A DNA stretch of 64,000 bases, taken from DATEPR01 sp036279295 (GTDB taxonomy: Bacteria; Actinomycetota; Actinomycetes; Mycobacteriales; Pseudonocardiaceae). Of the stretch, positions 51,103 through 60,060 are shown piece by piece. The notes under the pieces were generated by a model. The model was not told where the DNA came from. It saw nothing but the letters and a program-made list of their open reading frames with translations, and did no database searches. The stretch lies in NCBI GenBank assembly GCA_036279295.1, contig DASUJK010000129.1, forward strand, positions 1 through 64,000, read 5' to 3'. Within the stretch, counting starts at the first letter, position 1. The number at the start of each line of letters is the position of its first letter. The translations under genes were made by a program, and so were the position numbers.

Positions 51103-51434
51103 CTTCAGGATTTCGTCCAGCGCGGCCTGACCATCGGGTGCTCGTTTCGGCAGCCGGTCAACGAGATCGGCCAGGTGGACCCCGTCGACCTCGCTGACGA
51201 TCGAGGCGATCTCCGCGAACGTAGTCCGTGGCCTGGCGCCGAGCTGTACGTAGGAGCTGATGTCGCCGCCCATCTGGTACGTGACAACAGCGGCGGCGAG
51301 AAAATGTGCCCATATCTGCCCTATGTCGCCAGCCGCTCCCCGCAAATGGTTGGCCAGGTTGTGATGGCTGAGGGCTACCTGCTGCGGATCGAACGCCACG
51401 TACGCCAGCCGCAGCGCGTCTGCCTCCAGGAAAA
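51091..51434 (-). pseudogene. Frame-shifted C-terminal piece of the CHAT-TPR protein
   Basis: A minus-strand frame that opens after a TAG near 51445 and reads FFLEADALRLAYVAFDPQQ, VALSHHNLANHLRGAAGD, IGQIWAHFLAAAVVTYQMGG, ending ALDEILKLVG. It continues the TPR-like helices of the CHAT protein exactly if the ribosome or an ancestral sequence gains one T in the T5 run (plus-strand A at 51431-51435). It could also be made separately from an internal start at about 51399. Confidence 0.7.
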
Positions 51435-54400
51435 AGCTCTATCCTGATGCGACAGCGTGCGCTCAATGTTGGCCTGTGCGGACAAGGTCTTGCTGAGTAG
51501 GTCGATTTTGTTGTTCTGTTCGAAAACGGATCGACACCATCGCAGCAGCTCAATGGCCTCGTCCATTCGATCCAGGCGGCACAGTGCTTCGCAGTCGTTG
51601 AAGAGAGTTGTCGCCTGTTCGACCGCGGAAGCGCCGCGGGCGCGTTGGGACGCGTTGTGTTCCGCGTTGATCTCCAGGGCCAGCTCCCATAGGCCCAGTT
51701 CTCCAGCGGAAATGGAACCGAGATTGAGGATGGGCTCGCGACTAATCCACGCGGAACCAGTTTCGTCTACGCCTTGGATATCCAGCAGTGTCGCCATCGC
51801 GATGCGGTGCTGTTCGACCGAATCCAGCACTTCTTGATGACGGCCTTGGTGCCAGAGGATCTGAAGACGTTGAGCATCGTCCCCGATCCGGGTCCACGGC
51901 CCGAGGCCAGCCCGGGCGCTGTATTCAATCTTGTCGTCCGCGAGTTGGAGGGCTTCGTCGAGGCGGCCGGCCCGACGAAGCAGGTTGATCAGGCTGGGTG
52001 CGATGATCGAAGCGGCGCGAAAATCACCCTGCGCCACAGCGAGATCCAGTAACTCACGGAATCGAGTTGTCGCATGGTCCGGGTGCAGTACAGCTAGCGC
52101 CTGAGCATGGACGCGTCCGGCCATCAGTGCGTGCTCGGTGCTGATGGTGGCATCCATGGCACTTGCAAGTAGTGGCAGAAGTGCCGATGCGGTGATTGCC
52201 GAGGCGTCATATTGGACTAGCGCGTCGGCAGCGACACTGAATTCCAACCAGCGGTGTTGGTGGAACAGATACGGAGCCGATGATCGGGCCGAATGAAGGA
52301 TCATAGGTCCAAGTTGGTCGGTCTGTTCCCGTTGCAGCGCGGCGTGAAGTACCGCCAGCCATAGGTCGCCGAGCACGGTGTCCACCGCATTGGCGAACTC
52401 GGAACGCGCGCGGTCGCGTACTGTTTCGGCGATGCCTGGATGGACGCGATAGGTACTGGCCGCTACCAAGGCCGCGTCGAGCAATGGTGGCATCGACTTG
52501 GCCGGATCTGGTGGATCGCCCGGACGTCCTAACCGCTCCCACACCGCAGTCCAGGCGCCCTCGGCGATCCTGGCGTTGCGGTCGCTCTCCTCCAGGCAGC
52601 ACAGGAACTGGAAGAACACGGCGGCGTCCGATGGCAAGCCGGCCACCGTGGCTAGGGTCCAGGTCCGCAGGACAGCCAGGTAGTTCGCATCGGTCGCCTC
52701 GGACTCGCCGTCCAGGAACGGTGCCAGCCGGGTGCCTCCGCGCTGCCACGTCTCGTCCGCCTCGGCCAACCGGGTCGCGAGCCGCTCGGGATCAGCGGCA
52801 TGGCCGTCGGCCAGCTCGATCAGCTTGGGGTGGCCTTGGACCACGGTGATCGTGCGCCTGGCCAGTTCAGGGTCGCTGTCGATGAGCGCCCTGAGGTGCG
52901 GCAACTCCCGAGCGAGCAACACAGCTTCCCGCAGCGACAGAGCGTGCACCGGCTCGACCAGCACCGAATCGGGCAGTCCAACCGGCCGACGACGCGAGGT
53001 CAGCACCAGCCGGGACAGGCCATGATGCGCCGTCATCGCGTCGATCAGCAGCGCCCACCGCTCGTCCCGCCACTCGCCGCCGTCCGTGAGCAGCGACTCG
53101 ACGTTGTCCAGGACGACCAGTACTCGCTCCTGCTCCAACACCTCGGTGAACGACGGCAGCCACGCCCGCCACGCGTCGATGTCGCCGACGAGGTGCGCGA
53201 GCTTGAGCCCCGGCAGTTGCCGCTCCAACGCGAACGCGAAGTCCGACAGGGCCGTCGTGATGTCGTGGCCTTCAGGCGGTGCCGCATGCCAGGCCATCGC
53301 CGGGAACGACTCCTGGTGCGTGTACGCCAGTTCCAGCGCACACGCGGTCTTGCCGGCTCCCGCCATGCCGTGCAACAGGATGCCGCTGCGGCCGCTGTGC
53401 GGGGCCAACGCTGTGGTCGCCCGCGTCATCGGCTCGACCCGGCCGACGAATCGCTCCGGCTGCGCGGGAAAGTCGGCCAGCTTCTGCCGTTCCGCGTCGA
53501 ACACCAGCGGCGCACCCGGCGGTGGCACCAGTTTCAGGTCGCCCGCACGCGGCCCGAACAACGTTGGCGTCGCCACGGACATCGCAGGTGCGGCAGCCGT
53601 CGGCGGCTGCACGGCGGCCTGGGGCAACGACAACGCCAAGGCACGCGCGACCGACTGCCCTTTGCCCAGTACCAAGCCGTAGAACGATTCCGCCAACGCG
53701 ATTGCGAAGTCGTCGACCACCGGATAGCGCATCGCCAGGACCGCGCAGTCCAATGTGCCGGCCACCTCGGTCGCGATGGCAGGCAGTGCTCCGCTGTCAG
53801 CGTCGGTGTCGACATCGCGCACGGCCGGTGCCAGCCCGAGCAGGTGCAGCTGCTCACCGGCCGCCACCGCCGCCGACTCGCACGCGGACAACGTGACCAG
53901 CTTGATCTGGTCGGCAGCCAGGTCGAGCAGATCAACGAGATCGGTGCTGCTGATCAGGTCCAGCCGGCCAGTGTCGTCCTCCAGCACCAGCCCTGCCGGC
54001 AGGCCGTGGCCGGACAGGTGCACCACGTCCCAGCCGGCGTCCTCCAACAACGCTTCACGCAGCCGTTCCCTGGTCGCGCCGTACTGGAGCACGCGCAGCT
54101 CGATGGGCTTGTTGTTGACAGCGGCGATCTCGTGGACGAGCCGGGCCAGCGCGAACCGCTCCTTGCGCAGGTTCAGCGCTCCCGCGTCCTCGGGCAGGCT
54201 GAACACGGCCAGCATCCGCAGCCGTTCGCCGACATCGGACTTGGCGAGCGGGCGGTGTGGCTGCTGGTCGATGATGAAGCCGACGCGGTGCCCGGCCAGC
54301 GTGCGCCCGTCCACCCGGGCCAACTCCCACGGCAGACAAGCCAGCACACCGGCTTCGGCGGGCACCTCGATCCGCACCGGCCGCCGATGGCGCGCCAACA

Positions 54401-54674
54401 CCGCCGCCAGGCCGCCGAAGACGCGCTCGGTGATCCACTCGCCGAGCTGGTCGACCAGCTCGGCCTCGTGGCGCAGCCGCCGGTCGGGTGCCGCGTTGTG
54501 CCGCAGATAACCGTGCAGGTCATGGAACGCGGTGTACTGCCATTCCTGGCCGCGCAGGTCGACGACGTGGTCACCCAGGAACGTGCCGGCGTCGGTCAGC
54601 CGCCATCGCCACTTCGTCGGACCGGCGTGGTCGAGCACCTCAAGGCGCAGTTCCACGTCACTGTGTCGCGACAT
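51375..54674 (-). CDS. CHAT protease - NTPase - TPR protein
   Basis: 1099 residues in frame. N-terminal domain 1-140; CHAT (caspase-like) protease about 145-385 with catalytic His223 (WDVVHLSGHG) and Cys265 (VTLSACESA); P-loop NTPase about 405-700 with Walker A GMAGAGKT (436-443), Walker B VLVVLDNVESLL (518-529) and an RLVLTSRRR sensor-like segment; the rest is TPR-like helices. The layout resembles STAND/NLR-type proteins that sense a signal and activate a protease. The frame runs into 20 junk residues after RAF because of a T5-run frameshift. Starts 1 nt after the sensor gene stop. Confidence 0.9.
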   Translation of the reverse strand: MSRHSDVELRLEVLDHAGPTKWRWRLTDAGTFLGDHVVDLRGQEWQYTAFHDLHGYLRHNAAPDRRLRHEAELVDQLGEWITERVFGGLAAVLARHRRPVRIEVPAEAGVLACLPWELARVDGRTLAGHRVGFIIDQQPHRPLAKSDVGERLRMLAVFSLPEDAGALNLRKERFALARLVHEIAAVNNKPIELRVLQYGATRERLREALLEDAGWDVVHLSGHGLPAGLVLEDDTGRLDLISSTDLVDLLDLAADQIKLVTLSACESAAVAAGEQLHLLGLAPAVRDVDTDADSGALPAIATEVAGTLDCAVLAMRYPVVDDFAIALAESFYGLVLGKGQSVARALALSLPQAAVQPPTAAAPAMSVATPTLFGPRAGDLKLVPPPGAPLVFDAERQKLADFPAQPERFVGRVEPMTRATTALAPHSGRSGILLHGMAGAGKTACALELAYTHQESFPAMAWHAAPPEGHDITTALSDFAFALERQLPGLKLAHLVGDIDAWRAWLPSFTEVLEQERVLVVLDNVESLLTDGGEWRDERWALLIDAMTAHHGLSRLVLTSRRRPVGLPDSVLVEPVHALSLREAVLLARELPHLRALIDSDPELARRTITVVQGHPKLIELADGHAADPERLATRLAEADETWQRGGTRLAPFLDGESEATDANYLAVLRTWTLATVAGLPSDAAVFFQFLCCLEESDRNARIAEGAWTAVWERLGRPGDPPDPAKSMPPLLDAALVAASTYRVHPGIAETVRDRARSEFANAVDTVLGDLWLAVLHAALQREQTDQLGPMILHSARSSAPYLFHQHRWLEFSVAADALVQYDASAITASALLPLLASAMDATISTEHALMAGRVHAQALAVLHPDHATTRFRELLDLAVAQGDFRAASIIAPSLINLLRRAGRLDEALQLADDKIEYSARAGLGPWTRIGDDAQRLQILWHQGRHQEVLDSVEQHRIAMATLLDIQGVDETGSAWISREPILNLGSISAGELGLWELALEINAEHNASQRARGASAVEQATTLFNDCEALCRLDRMDEAIELLRWCRSVFEQNNKIDLLSKTLSAQANIERTLSHQDRAFSWRQTRCGWRTWRSIRSR

Positions 54675-54675
54675 G

Positions 54676-55968
54676 TCAGCACCGTATTACCGGACCGGTC
54701 ACCCCGCGATAGGTCACCCCACCGTCCGACGAGAGCTGGACGATCGGGATCGCCCTGTCGAGCGGGTTGCCCGCCTTGTCGAAGCACAGGTAGCCGCTCG
54801 CGCCGTGCACCGGCCGCTCGGGACTGATCGCGGTCAGCACCTCGTCGTGCGACACGATGGCCTGATCGTCGTCGAGTGCGGTGGCGGGCTCGGCCGGGAA
54901 CATGTGGCTGAACCCGTGTGGTGCCTTGGTGAACCACGCCGTGGTGGCCGGGTCGGCCAGTGCCGGACCGCGCCACATGCCGGGGCTGGCCAGCGCCGTG
55001 AAGTACACGGTCATGTTCGCCGACGCCGACCACAGGTCGGGTTGGCCGGCGATCTGTGCCGCGTCACTGCTGGTCAACACCGTCAACGGCTGGGTCCTGG
55101 CACACGATCGGTGGCCCAGTTCCGTGAGAGTGCGGCGCAGATCCGGGCCGGTGCCGGCGAAGTAGAGGACGTTCACGTGCGCCCGGCACACGCCGTCGCC
55201 ACCGCCCGCGGCACTGGCCGTCAACACCGTTGCCGCCGCCGGCACGCCGGAGTCGTACTCCGAGCCCGGGCCGACGATCTGGTAGCGGTTCCGCACTGCG
55301 GGCGCATACGCGTCGCCCAACGCGATCGCGTGCGCGTCCGCCGGATTCTCGTCCTGCATCAGCCACATCCGTGGCCGAGCGGGCAACCGATCGGGACGGG
55401 TGTCCAGGAAGCGGATCGCGGCCGACACCTCGTCCGGATACGTCGGAGTCACTCGGACCAGCCCATGGATCCCGGCCAGGTCACCGGTGCCGACCATCGC
55501 GATGTGCCGGCCTGCCAAGGCATGGGCCAGGTCGGCATCCCCACTGCCCAGGCCGATCACCGCCATCGGGTGCTGTCCGTGGAGCGCGGTCACTGCCGGC
55601 TGCCACGCCCGGTCGTCGGCCAGCACGAGGCGGACCAGCGGTGAGCCGGTGGTGCTGTCGGTCGGATGATTGGCCTCGTACTGCGCCAGATATGCGCCCT
55701 CAACGGCATGCCTGGTGTCCGCCGAGCCATTCGGCACCACCAGCACCACGATGGTCACAAAGTGCTTTCCGGTGCCGGCCACCCATTTGTTCTGTTGGTG
55801 GATCAGATTCTCCACCTGCCGTAGGTTCGCGTTGAACACATGTCCGCCGTCGGTCACGTACACCGGGGCAGGCGGAATCGGTCGTAGTGCGTAGGCAACG
55901 CCCCCAGCGGCTGCCAACACGATGACAAAAAGTGGAACGATCAGTCTTCGGCGTCGCCACCAGGGCAT
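54676..55968 (-). CDS. Membrane-anchored periplasmic-binding-protein-like protein
   Basis: 430 residues from ATG 55968 (GGGGGAGG site; an upstream start at 56010 is less likely). Residues 5-28 form a basic-flanked signal anchor (PWWRRRRLIVPLFVIVLAAAG). The outside part resembles branched-chain amino-acid-type binding proteins (type I fold): VIGLGSGDADLAHALAGRHI, MVGTGDLAGIHGLVRVTPTYPDE, QIVGPGSEYDSG, ALDDDQAIVSHDEVLTAI. No ABC transporter gene is nearby; instead the CHAT-NTPase gene follows within 1 nt. A sensor that passes an external signal to the cytoplasmic effector is an inference from that arrangement. Confidence 0.8.
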   Translation of the reverse strand: MPWWRRRRLIVPLFVIVLAAAGGVAYALRPIPPAPVYVTDGGHVFNANLRQVENLIHQQNKWVAGTGKHFVTIVVLVVPNGSADTRHAVEGAYLAQYEANHPTDSTTGSPLVRLVLADDRAWQPAVTALHGQHPMAVIGLGSGDADLAHALAGRHIAMVGTGDLAGIHGLVRVTPTYPDEVSAAIRFLDTRPDRLPARPRMWLMQDENPADAHAIALGDAYAPAVRNRYQIVGPGSEYDSGVPAAATVLTASAAGGGDGVCRAHVNVLYFAGTGPDLRRTLTELGHRSCARTQPLTVLTSSDAAQIAGQPDLWSASANMTVYFTALASPGMWRGPALADPATTAWFTKAPHGFSHMFPAEPATALDDDQAIVSHDEVLTAISPERPVHGASGYLCFDKAGNPLDRAIPIVQLSSDGGVTYRGVTGPVIRC

Positions 55969-56004
55969 ACGTCGGCCTCCCCCTCGCGCACCGCAACCAG
56001 TCCC

Positions 56005-56031
56005 ACGCATTTCGACCCCCGCGAAATGCGT
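56005..56031. promoter_or_regulatory. 10-bp perfect inverted repeat upstream of the sensor-CHAT operon
   Basis: ACGCATTTCG (56005-56014) and CGAAATGCGT (56022-56031), 7-nt spacer, 36 nt before the sensor start. Candidate operator or leader hairpin. A weaker CCGGG/CCCGG hairpin (56058-56073) lies between it and the cyclophilin gene end at 56147. Confidence 0.6.
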
Positions 56032-56146
56032 TCATGGACATTTCCTGGACACCGCGACCGGGCATTTACCCGGGCGCGGCCGGACTGATTGTGGTGTGCC
56101 GAGGCGGCCGAATGCAGCCGCTGTTCGGGTAACGGAGCGGGTGAAC

Positions 56147-56941
56147 TCAGCCCGCGGCGACGGTGGCCGACGTGATGGTCACCTTGGTCGCCGGTGGGCC
56201 GTCCGTCGGGTCGCTGCCCTGTGCCACGCCCGCCTTCGAGATCTTGTCCAGCACCGTGAGACCGGCCGGCGACACCTGACCGAACACCGCGTAGTTGGGC
56301 GGCAGATCGGAGTCCGCGTACACGAGGAAGAACTGGCTGCCGCCGCTGTGCGGCTGACCGGTGTTGGCCATCGCCAGGGTGCCCCGCGCGTACAGCGAGG
56401 CGCCCGGGGCACCCGGCGCCGGCGGCAGGTCCGTCGGGTTCTCGTCCGGGATGGTGTAGCCGGGACCGCCCATGCCGGTGCCCGTCGGGTCACCGCACTG
56501 CAGGACGCTCAGTGACGGCGACGTGGTCAGCCGGTGGCACGGCGTCTGGTTGAAGTACCCCTTGGTCGCCAGGAACGCGAAGCTGGCCACCGTGCACGGA
56601 GCCTTGGACCTCGGCATCGTCATCGGGATGTCGCCCTGCGACGTGTGCAGCGTGACGCTCACCGTGCCGGCCCGGGGTGCCGAATTGGGCGGCAGGCCCT
56701 CGTTGTGCCCGGACGGTGCCGGCTGGTCCGGCGTCGCCGTGAAGTCGCACGTGCTGGTCCCGGTGGCGGGCGGCGCGCTGGCCGCTGCCGTCGTCGTGGC
56801 CGGTGCGACCGCTGGTGCGCTGGACGCACCACCGGCCGCGGTCGGGGTACCGGAGCCGGACTGTGCGCAACCGGCCACCAGCCCGAGCAGGGCGGTGACC
56901 GCGGCGCAGGTGATCATGGCGCGCCGATGACTGGCGGTCAT
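56147..56941 (-). CDS. Cyclophilin-type peptidyl-prolyl isomerase, lipoprotein
   Basis: 264 residues. Signal and lipobox TALLGLVAGC-AQSG, Ala/Thr/Pro-rich spacer, then a cyclophilin domain from about 95: TLHTSQGDIPMTM, ASFAFLATKGYFNQTPCHRL, QCGDPTGTGMGGPGYTIPDE and GGSQFFLVYADSDLPPNYAVFGQV. The active-site Phe-Phe region is kept. Acts on proteins outside the membrane. Paralogue of the next gene upstream on the same strand (38-nt gap). Confidence 0.9.
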   Translation of the reverse strand: MTASHRRAMITCAAVTALLGLVAGCAQSGSGTPTAAGGASSAPAVAPATTTAAASAPPATGTSTCDFTATPDQPAPSGHNEGLPPNSAPRAGTVSVTLHTSQGDIPMTMPRSKAPCTVASFAFLATKGYFNQTPCHRLTTSPSLSVLQCGDPTGTGMGGPGYTIPDENPTDLPPAPGAPGASLYARGTLAMANTGQPHSGGSQFFLVYADSDLPPNYAVFGQVSPAGLTVLDKISKAGVAQGSDPTDGPPATKVTITSATVAAG

Positions 56942-56979
56942 GCCGCCCCTTTCGTGCTGGTGGACCGGTTGGTATGGGT

Positions 56980-57888
56980 TCAGCTGGCGGTGACGACGGC
57001 CTGGGTGATCGTGACCGGCTTCTTCGGCTTGCCGTCGTTGGGCGTGGTCTGGCCGCTGCTCGGGTCGGTGCCCGGCGTGATGCCCGCTTGCGCGATCTTG
57101 TGCAGCACGTCCAGGCCCGCGGCCGAGACGGAGCCGAACACGGTGTAGTCCGGCGGCAGGTGCGAGTCCTGGTAGACGATGAAGAACTGGCTGCCACCCG
57201 AGTGCGGCTGGCCGCTGTTGGCCATGGCCAGCGTGCCGGCCGGATAGACGACCGGAGCCTTCTGGCCGGCCGGCACCGGCGTGGTGCTCGGCACCGCCTT
57301 GAGCGTCTTCGGCTTCTCGTCCGGGATGGAATAGCCGGGACCACCGCTGCCGGTGCCCGTCGGGTCACCGCACTGCAGCACGAACAGCGGGTTGGGGATC
57401 GGGTAGTCGGTGATGCGGTGGCACGGGGTGTTGTCGAAGAACTTGGCGGTGACCAGGTGCAGCATGCTCTGCACGGTGCACGGCGCCTCGGCCTTGTCGA
57501 ACGTCAACGGGATGTCGCCGGCCGTGGTCTTCAACGTCACCTGGGTGGTGCCGGTCTTCGGTGTCGACGCGGGGTCGTCGGGCACGCCGACGTCCTTGCC
57601 GGCCGGTGCCGGGGCGGTCGGGGTGGTCGTGTACTTGCACGCGCCCTTGGTGGTCACAGCGGGCGGGCTGGACGTGGTCGGGCTCGCGCTGCCCGACGGC
57701 GACGCGGCGGCTGTGCCACCGTGACCCGCCGTCGCGACGAGATAAACACCACCCACGACGACGACCACAGCGACAACGGTCACGATGACCGCGGTCAGCC
57801 TGCGCCGTTTTGCCCGCTCGACGCGCCGCGCCAGCTGACGTTCCAGCTTCCGCTTAGCTGCCTGGCGGCGCTGTTCGTTGCTCGGCAC
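56980..57888 (-). CDS. Cyclophilin-type peptidyl-prolyl isomerase, membrane-anchored
   Basis: 302 residues from GTG 57888 (GGAGGGGC site). Highly basic cytoplasmic N-terminus (QRRQAAKRKLERQLARRVERAKRRR), one helix (LTAVIVTVVAVVVVVGGVYL), then an outside cyclophilin domain (TLKTTAGDIPLTFDKAEAPCTVQSM, GGSQFFIVYQDSHLPPDYTVFGSV). The rel-cyclophilin-MBL-hisS order is standard in actinomycetes. Duplicated relative to that standard by the lipoprotein paralogue. Confidence 0.92.
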   Translation of the reverse strand: MPSNEQRRQAAKRKLERQLARRVERAKRRRLTAVIVTVVAVVVVVGGVYLVATAGHGGTAAASPSGSASPTTSSPPAVTTKGACKYTTTPTAPAPAGKDVGVPDDPASTPKTGTTQVTLKTTAGDIPLTFDKAEAPCTVQSMLHLVTAKFFDNTPCHRITDYPIPNPLFVLQCGDPTGTGSGGPGYSIPDEKPKTLKAVPSTTPVPAGQKAPVVYPAGTLAMANSGQPHSGGSQFFIVYQDSHLPPDYTVFGSVSAAGLDVLHKIAQAGITPGTDPSSGQTTPNDGKPKKPVTITQAVVTAS

Positions 57889-58064
57889 CTGCCCCTCCCC
57901 GGGGTTGACTCTCATCCGACCGTGTGACAGCGCAGTCTAGGGCGAGGTGATGTGAGGACCGTGTGGTGGGCCGGTCCCGGTAGGCTGTCAACCGCCTGGC
58001 AACGGCCTTGACCGTTGGCCACACTGTGTGGACTGGCAAGTTTCTGCTAACCGGAGGTCGTGTC

Positions 58065-58778
58065 GTGCTGGTCGTCGGGTTCCCTACCGGGGCGCTACAG
58101 GCGAACTGCTACCTGTTGGCCGCCGATGCCGGGGAGCCCTGTGTCATCGTCGATCCCGGCCAGGACGCGGTCGAGCCGATCATGGACTCGATCCGCCAGC
58201 ACCGGCTGTCGCCGGTCGCGGTCCTGCTCACCCACGGGCACTTCGACCACACGTTCGCCGTGACCCCGGTGTGCGACGGCCAGGACATTCCGGCTTGGAT
58301 CCACCCGGACGACAGGGACATGCTGTCCGACCCGATGCGCGGCCTGAGCAGCGACGCCACCGAGTTCTTCGGCGGCCGGATCGAGATGCGGGAGCCCGCG
58401 CAGGTGCGCGAACTCGCCGACGGCGTGGTGTTGGACCTGGCCGGTCTGAAACTGGTCGTCGACCACACTCCGGGCCATACGGGCGGGTCGGTGACGTTCC
58501 GGACCGGCCCCGAGGGACCCGACGGGCCCAGCACGCTGCTGCTGGCCGGGGACACCCTGTTCGCTGGTTCGATCGGACGTTCCGACCTGCCCGGCGGCGA
58601 TCCGCGTCGGCTGCTGGAGTCCTTGCGGGACAAGGTACTCACGCTGGCCGACGAGACGGTCGTACTGCCGGGCCACGGCCCGACGACCACCATTGGCCGG
58701 GAGCGCGCGAGCAATCCGTTCCTCGTGGGTATCAACGGCGACGACGCCACCCCGGCCGCACCGCACCGAGGACTGTGA
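58065..58778 (+). CDS. MBL-fold hydrolase (glyoxalase II-like)
   Basis: 237 residues from GTG 58065 (GGAGG at 7 nt; a longer start at 58008 is less likely). Metallo-beta-lactamase motifs: THGHFDHTF (HxHxDH), HTPGHTGGS, LAGDTLFAGSIGRSDL and GHGPTTTIGRE. Resembles hydroxyacylglutathione hydrolase-type enzymes; actinobacteria lack glutathione, so the substrate would be a mycothiol or other thioester (inference). Followed 10 nt later by hisS. Confidence 0.9.
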   Translation: MLVVGFPTGALQANCYLLAADAGEPCVIVDPGQDAVEPIMDSIRQHRLSPVAVLLTHGHFDHTFAVTPVCDGQDIPAWIHPDDRDMLSDPMRGLSSDATEFFGGRIEMREPAQVRELADGVVLDLAGLKLVVDHTPGHTGGSVTFRTGPEGPDGPSTLLLAGDTLFAGSIGRSDLPGGDPRRLLESLRDKVLTLADETVVLPGHGPTTTIGRERASNPFLVGINGDDATPAAPHRGL

Positions 58779-58788
58779 CACCAACATC

Positions 58789-60060
58789 ATGTCGACCTTT
58801 TCCGCCCCCAAGGGCATTCCTGAATACTTCCCGCCGTCCAGCGCCGCATTCAGCACCGTACGGGACACGTTGTTGCGGTCGGCCGCGTTGGCCGGTTACG
58901 GCTACATCGAGCTGCCGGTGTTCGAGGAGACAGCGCTGTACGCACGCGGCGTCGGCGAGTCGACCGACGTGGTCAGCAAGGAGATGTACACCTTCCAGGA
59001 CAAGGGTGGCCGGTCGGTCACCCTGCGCCCGGAGGGCACCGCAGGCGTGGTCCGGTCGGTCATCGAGCACGGCCTGGACCGAGGCCAGCTGCCGCTGAAA
59101 CTGTGCTACGCCGGGCCGTTCTTCCGCTACGAGCGCCCGCAGGCCGGCCGCTACCGCCAGTTGCAGCAGGTCGGCGTCGAGGCGATCGGCAGTGACGACC
59201 CGGCGCTGGACGCCGAGGTGGTTGCGATCGGCGACGCCGGCTACCGGGCCATCGGGCTGACCGGTTTCCGGCTGGAGATCACGTCGCTCGGCGACACGAA
59301 CTGCCGGCCCGCCTACCGGGAACTGCTACAGGAGTTCCTCGGCAGGCTGCCGCTGGACGAGGACACGCGGCGCCGGGCCGAGGTGAACCCGTTGCGGGTA
59401 CTGGACGACAAACGTCCGGAGATGCAGGCGCTGCTGGCCGACGCGCCGCTGATGGTGGACCACCTGTGCGACGCGTGCCGGGAGCACTTCGACCGGGTCA
59501 AGGGCTACCTCGTGGACCTCGGCGTGAAGTTCACCGAGAACCCCAGGATGGTGCGTGGCCTGGACTACTACACCCGCACCACGTTCGAGTTCGTGCACGA
59601 CGGTCTCGGTGCCCAGTCCGGCATCGGCGGCGGTGGCCGCTACGACGGGCTGATGGCCGAGCTGGGCGGCCAGCCGCTGTCCGGCATCGGGTACGGGCTG
59701 GGCGTGGACCGCACGGTGCTGGCCGCCGAGGCCGAAGGGCTGACCGTCGGCGACCAGGCCCGGTGCGACGTGTTCTGCGTGCCGCTGGGTGACGCGGCCA
59801 AGGATCGGCTGGTGGCCGTGGCCGGTGCGTTGCGGGCTGCGGGTGTCCGGGTGGACCTGGCGTACGGCGGCAAGGGCCTGAAGGGCGCGATGAAGGCGGC
59901 CGACCGGTCCGGCGCCCGCTATGCGGTGGTGGTCGGCGAACGCGATCTGGCGGAGGGCGCGGCGCAGCTGAAGGAGCTGTCGTCCGGTGACCAGCGGCCG
60001 GTGCCGCTGGTGGACCTGGTCGGCGCGGTGCACGAGGCGCTCGCCCTGCCGACCCCGTGA
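58789..60060 (+). CDS. hisS: Histidyl-tRNA synthetase
   Basis: 423 residues from ATG 58789. Class II motifs: YIELPVFEETALYARGVG, motif 2 LRPEGTAGVVRSVIEHG and FFRYERPQAGRYRQLQQVGVE, histidine-specific RGLDYYTRTTFEF and GGGGRYDGL, motif 3 GIGYGLGVDRTVL, C-terminal anticodon domain. GTGA overlap with the next gene. Confidence 0.97.
   Translation: MSTFSAPKGIPEYFPPSSAAFSTVRDTLLRSAALAGYGYIELPVFEETALYARGVGESTDVVSKEMYTFQDKGGRSVTLRPEGTAGVVRSVIEHGLDRGQLPLKLCYAGPFFRYERPQAGRYRQLQQVGVEAIGSDDPALDAEVVAIGDAGYRAIGLTGFRLEITSLGDTNCRPAYRELLQEFLGRLPLDEDTRRRAEVNPLRVLDDKRPEMQALLADAPLMVDHLCDACREHFDRVKGYLVDLGVKFTENPRMVRGLDYYTRTTFEFVHDGLGAQSGIGGGGRYDGLMAELGGQPLSGIGYGLGVDRTVLAAEAEGLTVGDQARCDVFCVPLGDAAKDRLVAVAGALRAAGVRVDLAYGGKGLKGAMKAADRSGARYAVVVGERDLAEGAAQLKELSSGDQRPVPLVDLVGAVHEALALPTP

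Noticed and set aside
51425..51445. Calling the T5 slip a proven programmed frameshift
   Set aside because: No standard X-XXY-YYZ heptamer and no downstream pseudoknot was verified; an indel is the simpler explanation, so it is reported as open.
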